From NCBI GenBank assembly GCA_022824305.1, contig JAJEAD010000032.1, forward strand, positions 62,001 through 126,000: 64,000 nt of DNA, in the 5' to 3' direction. Below the pieces are notes generated by a model, which was not told the DNA's origin, did no database searches, and saw nothing but the letters and a program-made list of their open reading frames with translations. Both the position numbers and the translations under genes were made by a program. Source of the DNA: Gammaproteobacteria bacterium. Lineage in GTDB: Bacteria > Pseudomonadota > Gammaproteobacteria > HK1. The first letter of the stretch is position 1. Each line of letters starts with the position of its first letter. Below, in pieces: positions 27,319 through 39,223 of this stretch.

Positions 27319-28710
27319 TCAGGTCACCCGTTCGGGAACTTCGCGGCTCGCGTTGAGCCGGGGAGACACGAGCGGCCCCACCAGGAAGAGCCCGAAGTAG
27401 ATGAGGGGAAGCAGGGCGCTCAGCGCCATCAACGCCGCCTTGTCGGGGTCCCACCTGATCGCGTCCACGACGGCGAACACGATTGCCAGCACCGCGAGGA
27501 GCGTCCACGTGGACCCGGCGCTGCGCTCGCGGCTGTACCACCAGAGTACCAGGAAGAAGGCGAAGTAGGCCTCGCCCAGACGCAGGCCGAGCTCGGCGCG
27601 ACCGGCGGTGGGCGGCTGGGTGCCCAGGTAGCCGAGCACCACGAAGGTGATCGCGAAGAAGATGAGCAGAAACTTGAACAGGAGACTGCGGTAGCGGATG
27701 GACTTGACCGGGTGGCGGTCTATCCAGGGCAGGAAGAGGAAGATGGCCACCGCGGCCCCCATCGCGATAACCCCGGTCAGCTTGTCCGGGATCGCCCGCA
27801 GAATCGCGTAGTAGGGAGTGAAGTACCAGACCGGCAGGATGTGCTCGGGCGTCTTCAGGGGATCGGCGGGCTCGAAGTTGGCCGCCTCGAGAAACCACCC
27901 GCCGAACTCCGGGACCAGGAAGAGAACGAACGCGAACAGGAACAGGCACACCGCCGCGCCCATGAGATCCTTCACGGTGTAGTAGGGATGGAAGGGGATG
28001 CCGTCCATCGGAATGCCGGCGGCATCCTTCTTCTTCTTGATCTCGACCCCGTCCGGGTTGTTGGAGCCGACTTCGTGGAGGGCCTGAATGTGGGCGACCA
28101 CGAGCGCGAGCAGCAGCAACGGAAGCGCGACGACGTGCAGCGAGTAGAAGCGGTTGAGGGTGGCGTCGGAGACCACGAAGTCGCCCCGAATCCAGAGCGC
28201 GAGCGGTTCGCCGATGAAGGGGAGCGCTCCGAACAGGGAAATGATGACCTGCGCTCCCCAGTACGACATCTGTCCCCATGGCAGCAGGTAGCCGAAGAAG
28301 GCCTCCGCCATCAGGCACAGGTAGATCAGCACGCCGAGAATCCAGATGAGCTCGCGCGGCTTCTTGAAGGATCCGTACATGACCCCCCGGTACATGTGGA
28401 GGTACACGACGATGAAGAAGAAGGACGCGCCCGTGGAATGCATGTAGCGGATGAGCCAGCCCCACTCCACCTCGCGCATGATGAACTCGACGCTTCGGAA
28501 CGCCTCCTCCGCGTCCGGCTTGTAGTACATCGCGAGCCAGATGCCGCTCAGAATCTGGAGCACGAGCATCAGGAGGGCGAGCGAACCGAAGAAGTACCAG
28601 AAGTTGAAGTTCTTCGGCGCGAAGTACTGCGCTACATGCTCGTTCCACAGCTTGCTGAGCGGAAAGCGCGCATCGGTCCACTCGAGCAGACCGGAAAGCA
28701 GCGCCTTCAT
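27319..28710 (-). CDS. petB: Ubiquinol-cytochrome c reductase cytochrome b
   Basis: Core bc1 subunit of 463 residues with two b haems; ligands His91, His105, His192 and His207 are in place. The Qo-site motif reads PVWY (293-296) rather than the commoner PEWY. The protein is longer than the usual 400 or so residues: after the eight-helix core it continues with further hydrophobic segments (about 395-450). Its ATG overlaps the petA stop (TGATG), so the two are probably coupled. Confidence 0.97.
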   Translation of the reverse strand: MKALLSGLLEWTDARFPLSKLWNEHVAQYFAPKNFNFWYFFGSLALLMLVLQILSGIWLAMYYKPDAEEAFRSVEFIMREVEWGWLIRYMHSTGASFFFIVVYLHMYRGVMYGSFKKPRELIWILGVLIYLCLMAEAFFGYLLPWGQMSYWGAQVIISLFGALPFIGEPLALWIRGDFVVSDATLNRFYSLHVVALPLLLLALVVAHIQALHEVGSNNPDGVEIKKKKDAAGIPMDGIPFHPYYTVKDLMGAAVCLFLFAFVLFLVPEFGGWFLEAANFEPADPLKTPEHILPVWYFTPYYAILRAIPDKLTGVIAMGAAVAIFLFLPWIDRHPVKSIRYRSLLFKFLLIFFAITFVVLGYLGTQPPTAGRAELGLRLGEAYFAFFLVLWWYSRERSAGSTWTLLAVLAIVFAVVDAIRWDPDKAALMALSALLPLIYFGLFLVGPLVSPRLNASREVPERVT

Positions 28711-29309
28711 CAGGCGACCTCCCGACTGTCCTCACCGATGAGGAGCACGGTGTCGGACAGGTACTGGTGCGGGGGCACGACGAGATTGGTCGGCGCCGGC
28801 ACGCCCTTGAACACCCGGCCGGCATAGTCGAAGAGCGAGCCATGGCAAGGGCAGAAAAAGCCGCCACGCCAGTCCGCCAATCCGAAGTAGGAAGCCTGCT
28901 CGACGCGGACATGCTGGGGCGAGCAACCGAGGTGCGTGCACAGGCCGACCAGGACGAGAATGTCCGGCCGGCGCGAACGGAAGCGATTGCGGGCATAGTC
29001 CGGCTGCTGCTCCTCGGAGGAGTCCGGATCGCGTACCGCGCCGTCCAGCGCGGAAACCGAGTCCAGGGCCTCGCTGGTGCGGCTCAGGATCCACACCGGC
29101 TTGCCCTGCCATGCCTCCGTCAGCATCGCCCCCGGCTCGAGCTTGGAAATGTCGATCTCTATCGGGGCGCCGATGGCGCGGGCCCGCTCGCTGGGTTGCC
29201 ACGCGGAAGCGAAAGGCCAGGCAGTGCACAGTCCGCCCACTCCACCGACCACCGTGACGGCGCCGGTGAGAAAACGGCGCCGCCGCGAATCAACCACGTC
29301 TGCACTCAT
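28710..29309 (-). CDS. petA: Ubiquinol-cytochrome c reductase Rieske iron-sulfur subunit
   Basis: Rieske protein of 199 residues, the mobile 2Fe-2S carrier that takes the first electron from quinol. A twin-arginine-type leader (DSRRRRFLTGA) and one transmembrane helix anchor it; the cluster ligands are in CTHLGC and CPCHGS, with the two bridging disulfide cysteines present. I start at ATG 29309 (MSADVVDSRRRR); a longer reading from 29378 adds sequence without family resemblance. First gene of petABC. Confidence 0.95.
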   Translation of the reverse strand: MSADVVDSRRRRFLTGAVTVVGGVGGLCTAWPFASAWQPSERARAIGAPIEIDISKLEPGAMLTEAWQGKPVWILSRTSEALDSVSALDGAVRDPDSSEEQQPDYARNRFRSRRPDILVLVGLCTHLGCSPQHVRVEQASYFGLADWRGGFFCPCHGSLFDYAGRVFKGVPAPTNLVVPPHQYLSDTVLLIGEDSREVA

Positions 29310-29402
29310 CTGGGAAGAATTCCCCCATTCCTGTTCGGTGGACAGGCGCAATTTCCGGAAAGCCGGAGACTCGCGCATCCTGAATCCGGCCGAGGCGCGC
29401 GT

Positions 29403-29431
29403 AGCATCCTACAAGCCCCCGATCCCGTCAA
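29403..29431 (-). promoter_or_regulatory. Possible promoter of the petABC operon
   Basis: On the minus strand TTGACG (29426-29431), a 17-bp spacer and GATGCT (29403-29408) lie about 95 bases before the petA ATG. The -35 is good and the -10 poor. The rest of the 267-bp gap to murA shows no gene. Confidence 0.4.
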
Positions 29432-29576
29432 GGTAGCCTGGCGGCACAGGCCTCCCGGGCCGCGTCCGGCGATCCGAGCGCGGAGCTTGCGCGTCGAACT
29501 CCTCCGTCCCGGGACCGGCGATGCGCGCGATTCCGCACCGCCCGGCAAGGAGCGCATCGTCTCGCGGGGCCTCGCT

Positions 29577-30842
<1,266 letters not shown>

Positions 30843-30892
30843 TCAGACGGGCGTTGCGCCGGTCCTCCGTGCGCGCGGGGGATACTCGCGCG

Positions 30893-31135
30893 TCACCCCT
30901 TGAGCGCCTCCCACTGGCGCGGCGTGTAGGTCTTGATCGAGAGCGCGTGCACCGCTTCGGTATCGAAGCGGTCGCCGAGAGCCGCGTAGACGAGGCGGTG
31001 CTGCTTCAGCATCGCCTGGCCTTCGAAGGCCTCGGACACCACCACCGCCTCGAAGTGCCGTCCGTCGCCGCTCACTTCCAGGTGGGTGGTTTCGAGTCCG
31101 GCGGCGATGAGCTGCCTGAGCTGTTCCGGGTCCAT
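30893..31135 (-). CDS. ibaG: BolA family protein IbaG
   Basis: BolA/IbaG protein of 80 residues that partners monothiol glutaredoxins in iron-sulfur trafficking. The single class II KH-like domain is visible: LEVSGDGRHFEAVVVSEAF, then KQHRLVYAALG with the metal-ligand histidine and HALSIKTYTP. Its place 56 bp upstream of murA identifies it as the IbaG (YrbA) branch rather than BolA. Confidence 0.93.
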   Translation of the reverse strand: MDPEQLRQLIAAGLETTHLEVSGDGRHFEAVVVSEAFEGQAMLKQHRLVYAALGDRFDTEAVHALSIKTYTPRQWEALKG

Positions 31136-31198
31136 CGCGTCAACGCGAGATTGTTTTCGGATTGCGCATCGAGGGTCCGCCCGTCGAGGGAAAACGGG

Positions 31199-31801
31199 CT
31201 ACCGCGTCTCGTGGTTGTGCGCCATCAGGCGGGCGATGAGCGCGTCGATGCCCCGCTGCCGTACCAGCGAGCGGAAATCGTTGCGATAGGTCAGGGAGAG
31301 GCTCACCCCGTCCACCACGATGTCGTAGACCTTCCAGCTTCCGTCCACGAGGTGCAGCTCATAGGTGATGGGAATGCCGGGACCGCCGTTCCCGGTAATC
31401 TCCGTGGGGACGCTGATCTCCGTCTCGCTCCTGGATCTCGGCGAGCGGTAGGCGATGCCTTCGTACTCGTACGAGGCGACGGCGACCGCATAGGTCTTCA
31501 CCAGGAGGGTCTGAAACTCGGAGATGAAGCGCCGCTTCTGGTCGTCCGAAGCGCGCCTCCAGTACTTGCCCAGCACGCGCCGCGCGATTCGGTTGAAATC
31601 GAAGTGCGGGAGCACGACGTCGTTGACCATGGCGTAGAGCCGGCCGGGATCCCGGGACAGGTCCGGATTGGCCTCCAGCCGTTCCACCACGCTGTTCGTG
31701 GCGCTCCTTATCACCGACTCCGGGGTTTCGTGCGAGTCCGCGAAGGCAGGCGGCGCGGAGAGCAGCAACAAGGACAGAAGGGCGGCGGCCACGTTGCGCA
31801 T
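31199..31801 (-). CDS. mlaC: Periplasmic phospholipid-binding protein MlaC
   Basis: Periplasmic shuttle of 200 residues that carries phospholipid between the MlaA outer-membrane complex and the MlaFEDB ABC system. Signal peptide with cleavage after SAPPAFA (about residue 21). The Tol_Tol_Ttg2 domain follows, with VLPHFDFNRIARRVLGKYWRRAS, TLLVKTYA and YDIVVDGVSLSLTYRNDF. It lies 17 bp after mlaD; MlaB is missing between it and ibaG. Confidence 0.93.
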   Translation of the reverse strand: MRNVAAALLSLLLLSAPPAFADSHETPESVIRSATNSVVERLEANPDLSRDPGRLYAMVNDVVLPHFDFNRIARRVLGKYWRRASDDQKRRFISEFQTLLVKTYAVAVASYEYEGIAYRSPRSRSETEISVPTEITGNGGPGIPITYELHLVDGSWKVYDIVVDGVSLSLTYRNDFRSLVRQRGIDALIARLMAHNHETR

Positions 31802-31818
31802 GACTGGCGAGCGCCCCC

Positions 31819-32292
31819 TCAGAACCCGCCCCCGGGAGCGGATGGTCTGAACATCATCTGGGCGACCACCTGCTCGAGAATCAGGGCGGAGTTGGTCAGA
31901 GAGATCCGGTCACCGTCGCGCAGGTAACGCTCTTCCGCCCCGCCCGGTTCAATCTCCACGTAGCGCTCTCCGAAGAGCCCGGCGCTGTACACGCTGGCGC
32001 CGCTGTCGGCAGGGATGCGCGCGTGACGCGTGTCGATGGCAAGGGTAGCCACCGCGACCTGCCCTTCGAAGTCGTACTCGAGCTCGCTCACCCTCCCCAC
32101 CCTGACGCCGCCGACGGTGACCGGCGCGCCCGGCGCCAGGCCGCCGACATTGTCGAATAGTCCGACGACCCGGTAATGATCGCGATCGCTCCAGCCCGCG
32201 GGCTCGCTGAACGCCACCGCCAGCACCGCGGCCGTTGCCACGACAAGGGCGAGCACGCCGATCACCGCTCCTCGAAGCCCTCCGCTCGCCAT
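31819..32292 (-). CDS. mlaD: Phospholipid-transport MCE protein MlaD
   Basis: Inner-membrane anchored MCE-domain protein of 157 residues; hexamers form the lipid channel of the MlaFEDB complex. One transmembrane helix (about 8-28) and one MCE domain (about 38-118: YRVVGLFDNVGGLAPGAPVTVGGVRVGRV, SVYSAGLFGERYVEIEPG). ATG 32292 has a TGAGGA ribosome site. The genes normally just upstream, mlaF and mlaE, are absent; a divergent ion-channel gene starts 227 bp away. Confidence 0.92.
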   Translation of the reverse strand: MASGGLRGAVIGVLALVVATAAVLAVAFSEPAGWSDRDHYRVVGLFDNVGGLAPGAPVTVGGVRVGRVSELEYDFEGQVAVATLAIDTRHARIPADSGASVYSAGLFGERYVEIEPGGAEERYLRDGDRISLTNSALILEQVVAQMMFRPSAPGGGF

Positions 32293-32519
32293 CGAGTCCT
32301 CACCCGATCCTCAAGTTCCGGCCCCCGTCCGGCGGTGCAGTGTATACCTCCGCACTGCGTGCGAGAAGCGAGGCACGAGGCCGCGGACTCCTGCCCGAGC
32401 GCCCCCTCGGACCCGGTCGAAGGCACCCGCCCCGGGAGCCGTCGGCACCCCCGCGGACCGCCGCCCCGCCCGCTTCGAGCCCGGCTGCCAGGGGCCGGGG
32501 TTCCGGCAGGTTCGCTGAT

Positions 32520-33362
32520 ATGATGCGCTCCCCTCGAACGCCGGGAGAAGCGCGACGGTGGACAGCGGGCATGCGTGAACTGGCCGAAAGGGTCGTCGAT
32601 TCCCGTGCTTTCCGCGTCGGCATCATCGCCCTCATCATTCTCAACGGCATCGTGATCGGAGCCGCAACCTCCGACACGGTGGTGGACCGTGCGGGGGAGT
32701 GGCTTCGTCGCCTGGACGACGTCATCCTCTGGATCTTTGTCGCGGAAGTGTTCCTGAAGCTCACCGCCGTGTGGCCTCACCCCGGCCGCTACTTTCGCGA
32801 CCCCTGGAACGACTTCGACTTCACGGTGGTGGCCCTGTCCCTCATTCCGGCCAGCGGTCAGTTCGCGACCGTGGCGCGCCTGCTGCGCCTGCTCCGGGTG
32901 ATGAGGCTGATCTCGGCCATTCCGGAACTGCGCCTCATCGTGTCGACCCTGCTGCGCTCCCTGCCCAGCATGGGGCACGTCGTTCTCCTCATGAGCATCG
33001 TGTTCTACATCTACGGGGTGGCCGGATACCACATCTTCCACGACCACGATCCACAGCACTGGGGAACCCTCGGTCTGGCTCTCCTCACCCTGTTCCGGAT
33101 CGTGACCCTCGAGGACTGGACGGACGTGATGTACACCGCCATGGAGCTCCACCCCCTGGCATGGATCTACTTCGTCAGCTTCGTGGTGGTCGGCACCTTC
33201 GTGATCATCAACCTGTTCATCGCGGTGGTCCTGAACAACCTCGAAGCTTCGAAGCGCAAGCAGCGCCAGAGCCAACCGGCTTCGCGGGAAGAGCTCCTCG
33301 TGGAGCTGCGCGAGCTGAAAGAGTCCGCCGCTCGCATCGAGGAACGGCTGCGCAACTCCTGA
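32520..33362 (+). CDS. Single-domain voltage-gated cation channel (BacNav-like)
   Basis: Six-helix channel subunit of 280 residues, presumed homotetramer in the inner membrane. S1-S4 voltage sensor covers about 31-140; S4 has four arginines at every third position (Arg120, 123, 126, 129). The pore (about 150-240) has the selectivity filter TLEDWTD (196-202), where NavAb has TLESWSM. S6 (VGTFVIINLFIAVVLNNLEA) is canonical. A charged C-terminal helix (about 256-278) is a likely coiled-coil neck. The start could be 32520 or the next ATG; neither has a strong ribosome site. It is divergent from mlaD and convergent with secF. Confidence 0.88.
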   Translation: MMRSPRTPGEARRWTAGMRELAERVVDSRAFRVGIIALIILNGIVIGAATSDTVVDRAGEWLRRLDDVILWIFVAEVFLKLTAVWPHPGRYFRDPWNDFDFTVVALSLIPASGQFATVARLLRLLRVMRLISAIPELRLIVSTLLRSLPSMGHVVLLMSIVFYIYGVAGYHIFHDHDPQHWGTLGLALLTLFRIVTLEDWTDVMYTAMELHPLAWIYFVSFVVVGTFVIINLFIAVVLNNLEASKRKQRQSQPASREELLVELRELKESAARIEERLRNS

Positions 33363-33392
33363 CGGGCCGGGCAGGACCGGGGGCGCCCTCGG

Positions 33393-33452
33393 GGCGAAGG
33401 CCGGCGCGACGTCGCGGCGGGCTCGAGCCGCGGGAGGCTCGAGACCTTCGCC
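33393..33452. terminator. Nested inverted repeat between convergent channel and secF genes
   Basis: An outer 8-bp stem GGCGAAGG (33393-33400) / CCTTCGCC (33445-33452) encloses an 8-bp hairpin CTCGAGCC (33422-33429) / GGCTCGAG (33436-33443). It sits exactly between two convergent stop codons, so a bidirectional terminator or transcript-end structure is plausible. No U-run follows on either strand. Confidence 0.35.
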
Positions 33453-33453
33453 T

Positions 33454-34392
33454 TCAGGGCTGACCGTCGAGCTCCGCGCCCTCCTTCTTCACCGGCATGA
33501 GATCGGCCTTGGAGACTCCGAGCGCGAGGACGGTGGAGCTCGCGACGTAGATCGATGAGTAGGTGCCGACGACGACTCCGACGATGAGCGCGGTGGAAAA
33601 GGCGTGGATGAGCTCGCCGCCGAAGAAGAACAGCGCGAGGAGCACCAGCAGGGTGGTGAGCGAGGTCATCAGGGTGCGGGAGAGAGTCTGGTTGAGCGAT
33701 CGGTTGATGACCTCGACCGGCGTGCCCTTGCGTACCCGCCGGAAGTTCTCCCTGATTCGGTCGAAGACCACGATGGTGTCGTTCAGCGAGTAGCCGATCA
33801 CCGCGAGGATGGCGGCGAGCACCGTGAGGTCGAAGTCGAGGCCGAGCACGGAGAAGAACCCGAGCACGAGCAGCACGTCGTGGAACAGGGCTGCCACCGA
33901 GCCGAGGGAGAAGCGCCACTCGAAACGCAGCAGCACGTAGATGAAGATGGCCCCGAGAGCGATGAGCATCGCGAGGCCGCCCTGCTCCGTGAGCTCCTCG
34001 CCGACCTGAGGCCCCACGAACTCGATCCGGCGCAGCTCCGTCTCGCCGCCGCCGGCCTGGTCGAGCACCCTGCGCACCTCGTCGCTGAGCTCCGCCTTGC
34101 TCAGGTCGTCACGCGGGGGCAGCCGCACCAGCACCTCCCGGGCGGTCCCGAAGTGCTGCACGACCGCGTCGTCGAAGCCTTCGACGTGAAGCGCGGCGCG
34201 AAGCGGGCCCAGCTCGGCGCTCTCGGGGTAGGCCACTTCCACCAGCGTGCCGCCGGTGAAGTCGATCCCGAAGTTGAGGCCGCGAAACGCGAGCGACGCC
34301 ACCGCGATCAGGAGCAGCGCGGCGGAGACCATCAGCGCGTTCCGGCGCCGGGCCATGAAGTCGAAGCGTGTTTCCCGAATGAGGGTTCTCAT
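33454..34392 (-). CDS. secF: Protein translocase subunit SecF
   Basis: RND-type six-helix membrane protein of 312 residues that works with SecD and SecYEG, using proton-motive force to help pull proteins into the periplasm. Visible are the first helix and FGIDFTGGTLVEV (about 42-54), the periplasmic domain, then the five-helix bundle with LAVIGYSLNDTIVVFDRIREN and RTLMTSLTTLLVLLALFFFGG. It follows secD by 15 bp as the last gene of the operon. Confidence 0.97.
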   Translation of the reverse strand: MRTLIRETRFDFMARRRNALMVSAALLLIAVASLAFRGLNFGIDFTGGTLVEVAYPESAELGPLRAALHVEGFDDAVVQHFGTAREVLVRLPPRDDLSKAELSDEVRRVLDQAGGGETELRRIEFVGPQVGEELTEQGGLAMLIALGAIFIYVLLRFEWRFSLGSVAALFHDVLLVLGFFSVLGLDFDLTVLAAILAVIGYSLNDTIVVFDRIRENFRRVRKGTPVEVINRSLNQTLSRTLMTSLTTLLVLLALFFFGGELIHAFSTALIVGVVVGTYSSIYVASSTVLALGVSKADLMPVKKEGAELDGQP

Positions 34393-34407
34393 GGGCGTGC
34401 CCGAGCC

Positions 34408-36285
34408 TCAGATGGAGAGGCGTGCGACCCTCTTGCCGCCGTAGATGAGATTGATGACCGCGCGGGTACCGAGAATCGCGGTGAACATGGAGGTGGCGAT
34501 GCCGATGGACAGGGTCACCGCGAACCCCTTGATCGGCCCGGTACCGAAGCCGAAGAGCACGAGGGCGGCGATGAGGGTGGTGATGTTGGCGTCCGCGATC
34601 GTGGAGAAGGCCTTCTGGTAGCCGGCGTGGATGGCGGCCTGGGGCGTGTTGCCCACCCGGAGCTCCTCGCGGATGCGCTCGAAGATCAGGACATTGGCGT
34701 CCACCGCCATGCCGGTGGTCAGCACGATGCCGGCGATGCCGGGCAGCGTGAGGGTCGCGGGCCAGCCGCTCGAATTGAACAGCGAGAGCACCCCCACGAT
34801 CATGATCAGATTGAAGGTGAGAGCGAGGTCCGCGACGAGACCGAAGAGCCGGTAGTAGAAGGCCATGAAGGCCAGCACCAGCGCGAAGCCGATGAGCACC
34901 GAGCGGAAGCCCCGGTCGATGTTCTCCTGCCCCAGGCTCGGTCCCACCGTGCGCTCCTCGACGATCTCGATGGGGGCGGCAAGCGCCCCGGCGCGCAGGA
35001 GCAGAGCCAGGTTGCGCGCTTCTTCGGTGTTGTCGAGTCCGGAGATCTGGAATCGCTTGCCGAGCTGATCCCGGATCACCGCGACGTTGATGACCTCCTC
35101 GTCCGTCCAGCTCGTCTTGAGCTTCTCGCCGTCGACGATGCGGGTCTCGGACTTCTTCTCGATGAACACGACCGCCATCGGCCGGCCGATCTTGTCGCGG
35201 GTGCGCTGCGAGAAGAGCCGGGCGCCCTTGCCGTCGAGCGTGATGAACACCGCGGGGGACCCGGTCTGACTCTCGATGCCCGATGCCGCATCGATGATGT
35301 ACTCGCCGGTGAGCATCAGGTTCTTCCTGAGCAGGATGGGCCGGCCGTCACGCTCCCGGTAGAGCTTGGAAGTGGCCGGCACGCGGCCGTCGAGCGCGTC
35401 CTGCACGGAGTTCTGATCGTCGACCATGCGGAACTCCAGGGTGGCGGTGCCCCCCAGGATCTCCTTCGCGCGCGTGGTGTCCTGCACCCCGGGAAGCTGC
35501 ACCACGATGCGGTTCTCGCCCTGCTGCTGCACCAGCGGCTCGGCCACGCCCAGCTCGTTCACCCGGTTGCGCAGAGTGGTGATGTTCTGCTGCAGCGCGA
35601 AGCGCTTGATGTCGGCGGTCGCGGTCTCGCTCAGCCGGCCCCGGAGGCCGGGGTCCCCGCTCACCTCGACCGCCTCGAGCACCAGGTCGGGAAGGGTGCG
35701 CTCGATCACCGCCTGGCCCGCGTCGCGGTCCCCGGCGTCGCGAAAACGCACCGCGAGTCCGCCGTCCTGGCGCTGGGAGATGCCCTTGTGCCGGATCTTC
35801 TCCTCCCGGAGCAGTCCGCGCACGTCGCCGACGTGCCGGAGATCCGCCTGCCGCACCGCGGCGTCCATGTCGACTTCCATCAGGAAGTGGACCCCTCCTC
35901 GGAGGTCCAGGCCCAGGGACATCGGCAGGGTCCCGAGGGCCTCCATCCACCGGGGGGTGGCCGGAGCGAGGTTCAGCGCCACCACGAAGCGCCGCCGGTC
36001 GAGAAAGTTGCGCAGCGCGTCCTTGGCGCGAAGCTGCGCCTCCTCCTCTTCGAAGCGCAGGAGCAGGCGCCGCTCGTCCCGTTCGGCGCGAATCGGCGGC
36101 ACGCCGGCACGCGCCAGCTCTTCGCTCACCCGAGCCTCGAGCTCCGCGTCCACCGGCGCCCCGCGGGCGGCCGAGACCTGCACCGCGGGGTCTTCGCCGT
36201 AGATGTTGGGAAGCGCGTAGAAGGAGCCGACGGCGAGCACCGCGGCGACGAGCAGGTACTTCCAGAGCGGATACTGGTTGATCAA
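34408..36285 (-). CDS. secD: Protein translocase subunit SecD
   Basis: Partner of SecF, 625 residues. Order: N-terminal helix (about 8-25), the P1 head/base periplasmic domain with LGLDLRGGVHFLMEVDM (about 124-140), ENRIVVQLPGV, then the five-helix RND domain with LPGIAGIVLTTGMAVDANVLIFERIREE carrying the proton-relay aspartate, and TLIAALVLFGFGTGPIKGFAVTLSIGI. Length close to E. coli SecD (615). 48 bp after yajC. Confidence 0.97.
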   Translation of the reverse strand: MINQYPLWKYLLVAAVLAVGSFYALPNIYGEDPAVQVSAARGAPVDAELEARVSEELARAGVPPIRAERDERRLLLRFEEEEAQLRAKDALRNFLDRRRFVVALNLAPATPRWMEALGTLPMSLGLDLRGGVHFLMEVDMDAAVRQADLRHVGDVRGLLREEKIRHKGISQRQDGGLAVRFRDAGDRDAGQAVIERTLPDLVLEAVEVSGDPGLRGRLSETATADIKRFALQQNITTLRNRVNELGVAEPLVQQQGENRIVVQLPGVQDTTRAKEILGGTATLEFRMVDDQNSVQDALDGRVPATSKLYRERDGRPILLRKNLMLTGEYIIDAASGIESQTGSPAVFITLDGKGARLFSQRTRDKIGRPMAVVFIEKKSETRIVDGEKLKTSWTDEEVINVAVIRDQLGKRFQISGLDNTEEARNLALLLRAGALAAPIEIVEERTVGPSLGQENIDRGFRSVLIGFALVLAFMAFYYRLFGLVADLALTFNLIMIVGVLSLFNSSGWPATLTLPGIAGIVLTTGMAVDANVLIFERIREELRVGNTPQAAIHAGYQKAFSTIADANITTLIAALVLFGFGTGPIKGFAVTLSIGIATSMFTAILGTRAVINLIYGGKRVARLSI

Positions 36286-36333
36286 CGGGCGCCCGCCCCC
36301 GACGGTAGAGCGAAGAGCAAGGCGGCCTTCAGC

Positions 36334-36660
36334 TCACGCCGACTTGATGGTGCCCTTGGGCATCAGCGTGGCCACCGACGAGCGCTGTACGCGCACTTCG
36401 GTGCCGCGACAGATCTCCACCGTGATGAAGGTGTCGCCGATTTCCGTGATCTTCCCGAGCAGGCCGCCGTTGGTCACCACCTCGTCGCCTTTCGAGAGCG
36501 CCTCGACCATCTTGCGGTGTTCCTTGGCGCGCTTCTGCTGCGGCCGGATGAGCAGGAAGTAGAAGGCGACGAATATGAGCACGATGAACAGGAGGTCGAA
36601 GGGCACTCCCCCTGCGGACGGGGCCCCTTGAGCGTGTGCGTCGGAGATGAGCAGTCCCAT
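36334..36660 (-). CDS. yajC: Preprotein translocase accessory subunit YajC
   Basis: Small bitopic membrane protein of 108 residues that associates with SecDF. One helix (about 21-38, FDLLFIVLIFVAFYFLLI) is followed by RPQQKRAKEHRKMVEALSKGDEVVTNGG, the YajC signature, and a short beta domain. It is expressed between tgt and secD in the standard order; 189 bp separate it from tgt and show no other gene. Confidence 0.95.
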   Translation of the reverse strand: MGLLISDAHAQGAPSAGGVPFDLLFIVLIFVAFYFLLIRPQQKRAKEHRKMVEALSKGDEVVTNGGLLGKITEIGDTFITVEICRGTEVRVQRSSVATLMPKGTIKSA

Positions 36661-36849
36661 GGCGAGCGTTGAATGCGAGTGGCCAAAAAGGGGCCGGATT
36701 ATGACACCTGGACGCCGGGCGCGCGAGCGCCCCGGGCCCGCCGCGGCAGGGGCCGGACGGACCGGGAGGGCTGCCCGCGGAAGCCCGAATCCGGTCGGGG
36801 GAGCGCGGGAATTCCGGCGCCGGCGCTCCCGGGCGGCGCGAAGCGCGGC

Positions 36850-39031
<2,182 letters not shown>

Positions 39032-39223
39032 CCCATCCATGCTATCCCATCTGCAAAGGGTGCCGATGCAGTGCATCAGGACCCTTTCACGTCGGCCGGA
39101 GCGCAGAATGCACACCGCGCGAAACAATGCCGTAGAACGCATCGGAATTCGGACAGCCCGGCCGCGCGGGACCGGAACACGGCTCTGCCCTGCCCGACTG
39201 CGCGGCGGCGCTCCGGCACTGCA

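Noticed and set aside
33604-36672. 1022-residue plus-strand open frame antisense to secF/secD/yajC
   Set aside because: Composition is His/Glu/Arg-rich, typical of the opposite strand of high-G+C genes; secD and secF on the minus strand have full family motifs.
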